Of a DNA stretch of 51,538 nt, positions 1-8,047 are shown one piece after another. How positions within the stretch are numbered: position 1 is the stretch's first letter; each line of letters begins with the position of its first letter. The notes under the pieces are model-generated. The model saw only the letters and a program-made list of their open reading frames with translations, was not told where the DNA came from and did not search any database. The translations under genes were made by a program, and so were the position numbers. Origin of the DNA: Rhodothermaceae bacterium (GTDB lineage Bacteria; Bacteroidota; Rhodothermia; Balneolales; Cyclonatronaceae); assembly GCA_020201275.1 (NCBI GenBank), contig JAIVHB010000128.1, positions 1-51,538 on the forward strand, given 5' to 3'.

Positions 1-1005
1 GGAATCCGCAGGGAGCACCAGGCCGTAAGAGAGCATGCCGGTATTTTTGACGTTTCCCACATGGGCGAATTTTTCATCAGCGGCGATAAGGCCGAAGCAC
101 TGTTGCAGCATATCACCGTTAACGATGTAAGCAAGCTTGTACCTGGCAAAGCCCAGTACAACGCCATGTGCTACCCCGATGGTGGTATCGTCGATGACCT
201 GATCGTTTACAAACTGGCCGACGACCGCTTTATGATGGTGGTGAACGCCTCCAACCGCGAAAAAGACCTTGAATGGGTGACGACCAATAACCCCATGAAC
301 GCCCTGGTTGAAGATCTTTCCGACGATATGTGCCTTCTTGCAGTACAGGGGCCGAAAGCCGAATCGATTCTGCAAAAAATTACCGGAACCCCGCTATCCG
401 AGATTTCTTTCTACACATTCGCCACCGGTCGCCTTGCCGGGTTTGACGGGGTGATCATCTCGGCCACCGGCTATACCGGAGAACGCGGTTTCGAACTCTA
501 TTTTGACCAAAGGGACGCTGATCCAAGGGCAATCTGGGCAGCCATCATGCACTACGGCGTGCCGGAAGGTCTTGAACCGGCCGGTCTGGGAGCACGCGAT
601 ACCCTTCGTCTCGAGATGGGTTACGCACTTTACGGCAACGATATTTCCCGGGATACCAATACCATCGAAGCCGGCCTCGGCTGGATCACAAAACTCGCAA
701 AGGGCGATTTTATCGGGCGTGAAATACTTGCGAAAGTCAAACAGACCGGACCTGCCCGCAAACTATGCGGGTTCGTAATGGCTGAAGACCGGGCCATACC
801 CCGACAGGGTTATGAGATTCTGAGCGAAAGCGGTGATGTGATCGGAGCCGTAACCAGCGGAACCCAGTCGATTACCAGCGGTGCAGGTGTGGGTATGGGG
901 TACGTGAAAACTGAATTTTCAGGGGAAGGCACCAATATTATGATCAGGGTGAGGAACCGCGATGTGCCCGCGGGTATCAAAAAACCACCCTTCATCAGGA
1001 AGTGA
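1..1005 (+). CDS. gcvT: Aminomethyltransferase, glycine cleavage T protein (5' truncated)
   Basis: This is the T protein of the glycine cleavage system. It transfers the methylene group from the aminomethyl-lipoyl H protein to tetrahydrofolate and releases ammonia, in the cytosol. The frame is open from base 1. The residues before the first ATG (position 61) continue the family N-terminus (EHxAVR, then AGIFDVSHMGE), so the gene begins upstream of the window and ATG 61 is internal. The folate-binding fold is followed by the C-terminal barrel domain with the usual GYVKTE and KPPF-type ending. The stop is 9 bases before comB, suggesting co-transcription. Only the first few tens of codons should be missing. 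The H and P proteins are not in the window. Confidence 0.96.
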   Translation, partial: GIRREHQAVREHAGIFDVSHMGEFFISGDKAEALLQHITVNDVSKLVPGKAQYNAMCYPDGGIVDDLIVYKLADDRFMMVVNASNREKDLEWVTTNNPMNALVEDLSDDMCLLAVQGPKAESILQKITGTPLSEISFYTFATGRLAGFDGVIISATGYTGERGFELYFDQRDADPRAIWAAIMHYGVPEGLEPAGLGARDTLRLEMGYALYGNDISRDTNTIEAGLGWITKLAKGDFIGREILAKVKQTGPARKLCGFVMAEDRAIPRQGYEILSESGDVIGAVTSGTQSITSGAGVGMGYVKTEFSGEGTNIMIRVRNRDVPAGIKKPPFIRK

Positions 1006-1014
1006 TCTGTAACT

Positions 1015-1734
1015 ATGGAATACACGGTTGATCTGTTTTTTAACTCAAGAGCCTTTGTCGAGGAAGAATTACGTGGTAAAACGGTTGTGGTGATTGATGT
1101 GCTGCGGGCCAGCTCAACCATACTCACTGCCTTGTCATACGGAGCGAAAGGCGTTGTACCCATCCGCGACCTGTCGGAAGCCGGCCCCTTTACCCGCAAC
1201 CTCGACCCTACCCGGTTTGTGATGTGCGGAGAACGCGACGGCGTTAAAATCGACGGCTTCCATTTCGGGAATTCCCCGCTTGAATTTCAGCCCGCCGATA
1301 TGGAAAACAAAACGGTAGTGCTTTCAACGACCAACGGAACCATGGCCATAACACGCGCATCGCTGGCCAAAAATCTGTATATAGCATCGCTGCTGAATGC
1401 CGGAGCGGTTGCCGAACACCTGAAAACCCTCGACCAGGACCTCTTTTTTATCTGTGCAGGATGGAAAAACCGGCTGAGCATCGAAGATATACTCTGCGCA
1501 GGGTACATCCTGAATGAACTGTTCGGCGGCAATCTGCCCGAAAGCACACGCGACGGTGCCCGGGTTGCCCACGGTCTGTATGTTTCATGTAAAGACCGTA
1601 TTACCGAGGTCGTTCAGGCATCGAACCATGCAGCCAGATTAAGGGATTTAAATTACGGCGCCGATATTGAATTTTGCTGTGAATTAAATAAATTTAATCT
1701 TGTGCCCGCCTTGCGTGAGGGAATAATCAAATAG
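1015..1734 (+). CDS. comB: 2-phosphosulfolactate phosphatase family protein (ComB-like)
   Basis: This 239-residue protein is a ComB homologue. Visible family signatures are DVLRASST (residues 28-35), CGERDG (71-76), GFHFGNSP (81-88) and TTNGT (105-109). The characterised reaction is Mg-dependent hydrolysis of 2-phosphosulfolactate to sulfolactate, known from coenzyme M synthesis and from sulfolactate-producing bacteria. No ComA or other coenzyme M gene is nearby, so the physiological substrate here is open. It lies between gcvT and ftsK with gaps of 9 and 3 bases, so it is probably part of one transcript. Family assignment is firm; the exact function is inferred. Confidence 0.9.
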   Translation: MEYTVDLFFNSRAFVEEELRGKTVVVIDVLRASSTILTALSYGAKGVVPIRDLSEAGPFTRNLDPTRFVMCGERDGVKIDGFHFGNSPLEFQPADMENKTVVLSTTNGTMAITRASLAKNLYIASLLNAGAVAEHLKTLDQDLFFICAGWKNRLSIEDILCAGYILNELFGGNLPESTRDGARVAHGLYVSCKDRITEVVQASNHAARLRDLNYGADIEFCCELNKFNLVPALREGIIK

Positions 1735-1737
1735 GAC

Positions 1738-4290
1738 ATGGCCCGTAAAAAAAAGAACGGAAATACCGGCGGTGGTGCGTTTATAACACCGGAGCGAAAA
1801 CTTGAGATAATCGGCGTTATCATTATGTCGATTGCCGTGCTGATTGCCCTGAGCATTGTCACCTACTCGCCAACCGATAATATTCTGATAAAAAACGCCT
1901 CAATCGGCGAACTTCTGAAGTTTGATGAGGGTACCGCCCTGCGTATAAAAAACGGGCTCGGGATTACCGGTGCATACCTCTCCTATTTTTTTGTATACAT
2001 CCTGTTCGGTTACCACAGCGCCATCCTTGCCGCCCTCACCTTGCTTTACGGCTGGTTCATTTTCCGGCATCACGATCTGTCGCGCCTGCACGGCACCGCC
2101 CTGCTCTATACCTGTGTGATGGCGCTTCTTGCGGCCATACTGGGCTGGATCGCCCTGGCCTTTGAAACCGATACCCACTCCTGGAGCGGCTTTGCCGGCC
2201 TTTCGTCGGCCAGGGTACTGAGCTACCTGACCGGCAAAGTGGGATCGTTTATCATCCTCGCATCACTCACTGTTATCTCAGCCCTTGTTATCGTAGACGG
2301 AAACATTCAGAATACCATCGACCGGTTTAAGAATGGTTTTGAACAGTTTAGGATGCGCCGCCAGGCGAAACGTGAACGCCGAGCAGCCGGCGATGAACTC
2401 AATAAGCAGGCAGCAGCCCGGCAACACGATCTTGACGATGTTGACGAAGGTGTAGGCGAGGTTGTGGTAAGCAGAACCCGAGGCAATGTGATCGAAGGCA
2501 CACCAGGACCCAAAAAATACCAGCTGGAGACTGAACGGGAAAAACCCAGCATTGACGAGATCATCGAAAAATCGAAAGAGCGAGACCTTACGCGGCATCA
2601 GCAGCAGCTTCTGGAAGAAGAAGCCATGAAAAATATGCCCTCGAGGGCTATCCTTGAAAAGCCTGGAGAGGGCGGTACAGGTGAAAAGACCGGCGAGGAT
2701 GATGTGGACGGACCGGAAATCTCCGTTTTTGTAGGCAAACAGGAAGAAGAAGCCGACGAGAAAGAGTTTGAAAAGCAGCAGCGGGCCAAAGAGATCCCGA
2801 TCATCAAATACCGGTTCCCGCATCCCGGCCTGCTCGATTCGCCCCCCAATGAGGGCAACGAGGTCGATTTTGACGAAATAAACGAAAACAAACTGATCAT
2901 TCTCGACAAGCTGAAGCGGCACAATATCGAGATAACGGCGATCGACGCCATCGTTGGCCCAACCGTCACCCTGTATGAACTGCAGCCTTCGCCCGATGTT
3001 AAGATCAGCCGCATTGAAAGCTATGCCAACGACCTGAAGATGGCCATGGCCACCCACGGGCTGCGCATCATCGCTCCTATTCCGGGAAAATCGGCGGTGG
3101 GCATCGAGGTGCCGAACCGCAAACGGGAAACCGTATTCATCAAAACGGTGATCGGATCCCGCAAGTTCATGGAAACCGATATGGACCTGCCGGTAGCCTT
3201 CGGCAAAACGATTGAAAACGAGATATTCATGCTCGACCTGGCCCGCCTCCCCCACCTTCTCATCGCCGGTGCAACCGGGTCGGGTAAATCGGTCGGGATT
3301 AATACCGTAATCACCTGCCTGCTCTACAAGTGCCACCCCGAAGACCTGAAATTTGTGCTCATCGATCCCAAAAAGATCGAACTTTCGCTTTACAGGAATA
3401 TTCAGAACCATTTCATCGCCACGCTGCCCGACGCCGAAGAGCCGATTGTAACCGACACCAGCCAGGTACTCGATGTACTGAACAGTGTCTGCAAGGAGAT
3501 GGACGAGCGGTATGAGCTTCTGAAAATGGGCGGCGTGCGCGATATCAAGGCCTATAACGCCAAAAAGAAAGCCGATCAGCTCGATATCGAACTCGGCCAC
3601 CGCCACCTGCCCTACATCATTGTGGTGATTGATGAGCTGGCCGACCTGATGATAACCGCCGGAAAAAGCATTGAGGAACCGATCGCGCGGATTGCCCAGC
3701 TTGCCCGGGCGGTGGGTATCCATATGGTGATCGCCACGCAGCGACCATCCGTTAATGTGATCACTGGTACAATAAAGGCCAATTTCCCGGCCCGGATCGC
3801 CTATCAGGTCGCGTCCAAAATAGATTCCCGCACCATCCTGGATACCATGGGAGCCGACCAGCTCGTTGGACGTGGAGATATGCTCTTCTCCAGCGGAGGG
3901 GCCGGCATGGTTCGTGTGCAGAACGCTTTCGTCTCTACAGAGGAAGTGGACCGTATCACGGCTTTCATCGGAAACCAGATGGGATACAAAAAACCATATT
4001 TATTACCGCCACCCGACACAGATAGCGGCCAGACTGCCGGTATCCTGGACAAGAGCGAACGCGACGACCTGTTTGAGGAGGCTGCCAAAGTGGTGGTTCT
4101 GCATCAGCAGGGTTCTGTATCGCTGCTTCAGCGAAAGCTGAAACTCGGCTACAACCGGGCAGGCCGCATCATCGACCAGCTCTACGCAGCCGGGATCGTG
4201 GGTCCCTATCAGGGAAGCACGGCACGCGAAGTAATGGTACAGGACGATGACGAACTCAGAACTATCCTGGAGGATATTGATGCGGTATAA
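1738..4290 (+). CDS. ftsK: DNA translocase FtsK/SpoIIIE
   Basis: This 850-residue septal DNA pump moves and resolves chromosome termini during division. The N-terminus has about four membrane segments (roughly residues 25-46, 75-110, 120-145 and 165-187). A charged, Glu-rich linker follows (about 200-350), then the RecA-like motor. Walker A is GATGSGKS at 511-518 and Walker B is VVIDELADL near 630. A C-terminal winged-helix gamma domain (about 775-840, with QRKLKLGYNRAGRIIDQL) would recognise orientation motifs in DNA. The linker is short compared with the enterobacterial protein. ATG starts 3 bases after comB. The 3' end overlaps the lolA-like gene by 11 bases. Confidence 0.97.
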   Translation: MARKKKNGNTGGGAFITPERKLEIIGVIIMSIAVLIALSIVTYSPTDNILIKNASIGELLKFDEGTALRIKNGLGITGAYLSYFFVYILFGYHSAILAALTLLYGWFIFRHHDLSRLHGTALLYTCVMALLAAILGWIALAFETDTHSWSGFAGLSSARVLSYLTGKVGSFIILASLTVISALVIVDGNIQNTIDRFKNGFEQFRMRRQAKRERRAAGDELNKQAAARQHDLDDVDEGVGEVVVSRTRGNVIEGTPGPKKYQLETEREKPSIDEIIEKSKERDLTRHQQQLLEEEAMKNMPSRAILEKPGEGGTGEKTGEDDVDGPEISVFVGKQEEEADEKEFEKQQRAKEIPIIKYRFPHPGLLDSPPNEGNEVDFDEINENKLIILDKLKRHNIEITAIDAIVGPTVTLYELQPSPDVKISRIESYANDLKMAMATHGLRIIAPIPGKSAVGIEVPNRKRETVFIKTVIGSRKFMETDMDLPVAFGKTIENEIFMLDLARLPHLLIAGATGSGKSVGINTVITCLLYKCHPEDLKFVLIDPKKIELSLYRNIQNHFIATLPDAEEPIVTDTSQVLDVLNSVCKEMDERYELLKMGGVRDIKAYNAKKKADQLDIELGHRHLPYIIVVIDELADLMITAGKSIEEPIARIAQLARAVGIHMVIATQRPSVNVITGTIKANFPARIAYQVASKIDSRTILDTMGADQLVGRGDMLFSSGGAGMVRVQNAFVSTEEVDRITAFIGNQMGYKKPYLLPPPDTDSGQTAGILDKSERDDLFEEAAKVVVLHQQGSVSLLQRKLKLGYNRAGRIIDQLYAAGIVGPYQGSTAREVMVQDDDELRTILEDIDAV

Positions 4291-4930
4291 TACACTGATT
4301 TTATTACTTTTCCTGATCGTTCCGGTGTGGGCTGCCGCTACCGGTGTTGCAGCAACCGGCGGGATGAATTTTCCGTTGCCCGGCGAAACAGATACCGGTC
4401 CCGGGCCCCTGCACGGGCAGGAAACCGGAATACAGGCCTCTGACAAAATTACCGAACTCAGGGCGCGGTTGTTCACCAGCGATACCGTGGTCACCACAGG
4501 AACCATCTGGATAGGCACAGTAAGCTACAAGGTGGTTACCGATCAGCAGCTGGTAACCGTTGATGGAAGCGTATCGAAGGTATACAACCGCCACCAGAAC
4601 AAGCTTATAATCAGTTTTTACGACCCTGAAGAGGACGATTTCGCCCCATCACGTTTTCTTGCCGGCACTCAGGAACGCTACGTCGTGCAGGAGGAGGACG
4701 GTGATGACGATACCATAATCACACTTACCTCCGACGATCCGTTTGAAATGTTCCGCATGGTGCGCATTTACCTGACCGAAAATGGCATTCCATGGCTCAT
4801 AACAGGCATCGACCAGACCGATAATGAATTTTCAACCCGGTTCGAAAGCGGTGTTTTCATTCCGGCCACCGAAGACCTGTTCGACATCTCCTGGCCCGGC
4901 AATGCCGAAATTGTAGACCTCCGCAACTGA
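4280..4930 (+). CDS. lolA: LolA-like outer-membrane lipoprotein carrier protein
   Basis: This is a 216-residue exported protein. I place the start at ATG 4280 rather than 33 bases upstream, because 4280 is preceded by a CTGGAGG Shine-Dalgarno and opens directly into a signal peptide (MRYNTLILLLFLIVPVWAA). The mature part has the LolA-type half-barrel pattern: a region around GTIWIGTVSYKVV, then a turn of the form V-DG-S--Y-R. LolA shuttles lipoproteins from the LolCDE complex across the periplasm. The position directly behind ftsK, overlapping it by 11 bases, matches the common ftsK-lolA order in bacteria and supports the call. Sequence similarity by eye is modest. Confidence 0.75.
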   Translation: MRYNTLILLLFLIVPVWAAATGVAATGGMNFPLPGETDTGPGPLHGQETGIQASDKITELRARLFTSDTVVTTGTIWIGTVSYKVVTDQQLVTVDGSVSKVYNRHQNKLIISFYDPEEDDFAPSRFLAGTQERYVVQEEDGDDDTIITLTSDDPFEMFRMVRIYLTENGIPWLITGIDQTDNEFSTRFESGVFIPATEDLFDISWPGNAEIVDLRN

Positions 4931-4936
4931 CAGCCG

Positions 4937-5953
4937 ATGAAGCGAAACACTCTGAACATCATCTTTGGGGTTTTAATCGGTGCATTGTTCATATGGTTGT
5001 CGCTCCGGAATGTGGTGGTTGACGAATTTGTTGAGATTTTTAGTGAAATTCAGCTTGGATGGGTTTTTCCATATCTGTTCATCGCCTTCGGAAGCATCGT
5101 TCTCCGTGCCGAGCGCTGGAGGATGCTCATGCAGAAAGAGAACAGGGTGCCAGGAAGGCTGAATGTGAACTCCGCCGTTGCCCTAGGCATGATGGTCAAC
5201 TACGCCATTCCCCGGCTGGGTGAAGTATCGAGAGCCGCATATGTAGCCCGAAAGGAGAAAATCAGCACATCCAACATTTTCGGTACCGTTGTACTGGAAA
5301 GGATTGTCGACCTGGTAACAATGATGTTCCTGTTACTCGTTGTTCTGCTGGTAACCGTCTCCGACAGCCAGACGCTTCGTTCCCTGTTCGGTGACGACAC
5401 CGTAAACCTTCTCCGGGTTTTTTACGATCCGGTAAATGCCATTCTTTTGATAACCGGGTTGTTACTCAGCCTCATTTTTGGTTACCGGATACTGAAGCAC
5501 CTGTTATCGGCAGCCAATCGTGAGAAAGCGCGTACATCCAGGTTCAGGAGCCTGATTGTAACCTTTGTTGAAGGACTGATCTCGGTTCGACATATCAAAA
5601 ACTGGCCCTGGTTTCTGCTGCTCACCGCGTTGATGTGGATTTGTTACATACTGATGAGCTATCTCCCCTTCTACGCATTTTCTCTGCCCGGCATCTACGG
5701 TCTTGGCTTCGGAGATGCCATTGCCGTAACGGCCATCGCCTCCATTGGTGTGGTTCTGCCCTCACCCGGCGGCGTGGGCACCTATCATTATTTCGTGAAA
5801 CAGACCCTTCTGGTACTGTGTGCCGTACCGGCCGCAACCGGGCTGGCCTACGCCGTTGTGACACATGGGGCCATGATGATTGTTATATTTACGACATCAC
5901 TGATTCTGCTGGTGATGAACCAGATTGTTGGCCGGCGAAAACCGGCAGAATAA
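4937..5953 (+). CDS. Flippase-like integral membrane protein (YbhN/UPF0104, LPG-synthase transmembrane-domain family)
   Basis: This 338-residue polytopic protein has about eight hydrophobic segments spread over its length. It shows the family features RAERWRMLM near residue 56, PRLGEVSRAAYVARKE near 92, and a conserved glycine/proline-rich loop (VLPSPGGVGTYHYFVKQT) near 275. The family includes the membrane half of lysyl-phosphatidylglycerol synthases (MprF) and free-standing proteins proposed to move lipids or glycolipids. No aminoacyl-transfer domain is present. It starts 6 bases after the lolA-like gene, so it is probably in the same operon. The substrate cannot be told from the sequence. 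Confidence 0.85.
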   Translation: MKRNTLNIIFGVLIGALFIWLSLRNVVVDEFVEIFSEIQLGWVFPYLFIAFGSIVLRAERWRMLMQKENRVPGRLNVNSAVALGMMVNYAIPRLGEVSRAAYVARKEKISTSNIFGTVVLERIVDLVTMMFLLLVVLLVTVSDSQTLRSLFGDDTVNLLRVFYDPVNAILLITGLLLSLIFGYRILKHLLSAANREKARTSRFRSLIVTFVEGLISVRHIKNWPWFLLLTALMWICYILMSYLPFYAFSLPGIYGLGFGDAIAVTAIASIGVVLPSPGGVGTYHYFVKQTLLVLCAVPAATGLAYAVVTHGAMMIVIFTTSLILLVMNQIVGRRKPAE

Positions 5954-5994
5954 ATCAGGTGACCATTCTCAGCTAACATTTACATGTTGCCTGT

Positions 5995-6002
5995 TAGTTT
6001 TG
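5995..6002 (+). promoter_or_regulatory. Putative -7 box TAGTTTTG upstream of the barrel/HU-SPOR/Tol operon
   Basis: An exact match to the TAnnTTTG -7 element known from Bacteroidota primary-sigma promoters lies in the 185-base gap before the operon that starts at 6139. No convincing -33 TTTG is seen at the usual spacing. The implied leader is about 125 bases. This is inferred from sequence only. Confidence 0.35.
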
Positions 6003-6138
6003 TATTTTAGCAGGAATTTGCAATAACTGTGCTTCCCGATCCATTTCATTTTACAGTACCGTTTTTTCAGAAACGGCATACTAAAAACAGTTAATTCAAG
6101 TTTGTTTGAATAATCACGAATCAAGCTAACCAAAAGAG

Positions 6139-7851
6139 TTGAAACGACTACCACTGCTTTCTCTCCTCTGTTTTATACCCATTCTTGCCGGTGCACAGGA
6201 CAGAACCACCCCTACATCCCTACTTCCGGATATTGACCCTCAGGATATTGAGATCCGCGGGGAATTCCGTGCGCGTTTTCCGGGCTTAAACCGGCAGCCT
6301 ATTCTCGGCTTCAACCCGACACCACGCGTGTTCCGGCTCGACCCAAACCGGATGCCTTTTATTGAGAACCCCGACCAGGTGGTTGCAACAGTCCAGGTTA
6401 CCAGGCTTGAAGCACCGGGTGGTCCGGCACCTCAGTATATCAGGTTTCCCCAGCAGGGGTACCTGCACAGCCGGTTCGGCGTAGGGCGCTACATCAGCCC
6501 GGAGGCCGATGTCTATGCCGGAGTCCCCCTCACGGAGAATACCTGGTTCCGCGGATCGCTGAATTACCACTCTTCCGACGGTCACCGCAACCGTGATGTA
6601 CAGCCCTCATCCTTCCGTTTCATGGACGCGACCGCCGGCATTCAGACCAGGCTTAGCAACAGAACAAAGCTTGGTGTTGATTTCTCCCTGTTAAGTGATT
6701 TCAATTACGGTATTCAGACTCCTCGCCCCGCATTTCCAGATCCCTTTTCAGATCCAACCGGAAATCCCCGGAAAACTTATAACGGATACTCGGCAGGAAC
6801 CGATTTCACCCATTTTTTCAATGCGTTCAGAAAGTTTGAGGGCGACATCTCATACAACTACTATAAAGTAAACTACAATTTTCCGAATGTTAACCTGGTG
6901 CGCTCCGAGGAACAGCGCCTGAAAGGGTCTGTTTATTACCAGTGGCCTGGTACATCGATAGGTTCCATATTCGGAATCGGTGCCTTTACCGATGCCGCAA
7001 AGCTGGTTAATACCCTCCGGGACGACACCAACTGGCATATTTCGGGTGTAAAGGGCAGCTGGGAGCAGCCGCTATCGTCCGGCATGAAACTAAACCTGAT
7101 CGGACGGGGATATTTTACCTTTGATGAAAAAGACGGAAACAAATTCTATGCCTATCCCGATGCCCGCGTTGAATTCTCAAGCGTTCCCAACCTGACACTG
7201 GTCGGCAGAATTGGCGGATATATCCTGAATAACGGTCTCAGGGGCTTGCATGAAACCAACCGGTTTGCAATGGAAGACAACGGACTGATCAACCAACGTA
7301 CCGTTTTCGGACTGGGTGAAGCCCGTTATGATTTCCTCGGATCTGCACAGATATATGCCGGTCTTGCATACTATATCTATGAAAACTACCAGTATTATGA
7401 GGATTTCCAGGATATCGGTTCACCCCTGTTTGGGGCGCTGTATGACGACGATACCCGGCGCCAGAAGCTCTACGGTGGATTCCGCTACATCAACCGCCCT
7501 TACGGATTTACGTTCTTCACCGAGGTTTACGTACAAAACACAAAACTCGACAGCGGTATCGAAGCACCGTACGCAGAAAAGCTTGGTATTACAGCCGGCA
7601 TGACGATCCGGCCGGTTAGCAAGCTGAATATTACCATCTGGTCGGACTATATCGGGAAAAGACCGTACAATCTTGATGGAAACAAGCTTGCGGGCTATTA
7701 TCTTCCCGGTGGCCGGATCGAATACCGTTTCACTGACGATTTTGGTCTTTATCTCAAAGTAAACAACATTCTCGACCAGGAATATGAGATCTGGAATGGT
7801 TATACAGAACGACTTTTCCAGGTCTATGGCGGGGTAACCATAAAACTCTGA
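6139..7851 (+). CDS. Outer-membrane beta-barrel protein, TonB-receptor-like barrel without plug
   Basis: This 570-residue protein starts at a TTG codon and opens with a signal peptide (RLPLLSLLCFIPILAGAQ). The rest is dominated by amphipathic aromatic beta strands. It ends with the pattern of TonB-dependent receptors: a segment LKVNNILDQEYEIWNGY, then a short strand ending in Leu. No clear plug (Secretin/TonB-box N-terminal) domain is visible. It may therefore be a reduced receptor-type barrel or an unrelated outer-membrane channel. It is followed after 1 base by the small HU-like gene and is the first gene of an operon that ends with an ExbB/ExbD/TonB set. This placement suggests an energised or septum-linked envelope role (inference). 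Confidence 0.72.
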   Translation: MKRLPLLSLLCFIPILAGAQDRTTPTSLLPDIDPQDIEIRGEFRARFPGLNRQPILGFNPTPRVFRLDPNRMPFIENPDQVVATVQVTRLEAPGGPAPQYIRFPQQGYLHSRFGVGRYISPEADVYAGVPLTENTWFRGSLNYHSSDGHRNRDVQPSSFRFMDATAGIQTRLSNRTKLGVDFSLLSDFNYGIQTPRPAFPDPFSDPTGNPRKTYNGYSAGTDFTHFFNAFRKFEGDISYNYYKVNYNFPNVNLVRSEEQRLKGSVYYQWPGTSIGSIFGIGAFTDAAKLVNTLRDDTNWHISGVKGSWEQPLSSGMKLNLIGRGYFTFDEKDGNKFYAYPDARVEFSSVPNLTLVGRIGGYILNNGLRGLHETNRFAMEDNGLINQRTVFGLGEARYDFLGSAQIYAGLAYYIYENYQYYEDFQDIGSPLFGALYDDDTRRQKLYGGFRYINRPYGFTFFTEVYVQNTKLDSGIEAPYAEKLGITAGMTIRPVSKLNITIWSDYIGKRPYNLDGNKLAGYYLPGGRIEYRFTDDFGLYLKVNNILDQEYEIWNGYTERLFQVYGGVTIKL

Positions 7852-7852
7852 T

Positions 7853-8047
7853 ATGGATAAAAAATTCAACAACGCATTCAGAGAAGCTCTCAGGAGCTCG
7901 GTAACAGAGGGGAAATCCGTTTCGATTTCCGGTCTTGGAACATTCAAACCGGTGCACATAAAGCAGCATGAAGCCGAAAATGAAGAGGGGCTTAAAGTGC
8001 TTATGCCACCCAGGGATACCATTGAATTTACACCGGAGGGCACCTGA
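7853..8047 (+). CDS. Minimal HU-fold DNA-binding-like protein
   Basis: This 64-residue protein is much shorter than canonical HU (about 90). It retains the HU core: an amphipathic helix (FREALRSSVTEGKSV), the signature SGLGTFKPV (residues 25-33), and an arm-like segment ending in PPRDTIEFTPE. The N-terminal helix pair and the C-terminal helix of HU are missing. The ATG is 1 base after the barrel gene stop. Its own stop overlaps the next ATG in TGATG, so translation is probably coupled. It most resembles the divergent HU branch seen beside SPOR proteins in Bacteroidota. DNA binding is plausible but unproven; a partner role with the next protein is inferred. Confidence 0.72.
   Translation: MDKKFNNAFREALRSSVTEGKSVSISGLGTFKPVHIKQHEAENEEGLKVLMPPRDTIEFTPEGT

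Noticed and set aside
2278-3723. A 481-codon open frame antisense to ftsK
   Set aside because: It mirrors the ftsK codons on the opposite strand, has no family features and is composed of low-complexity hydrophobic stretches.
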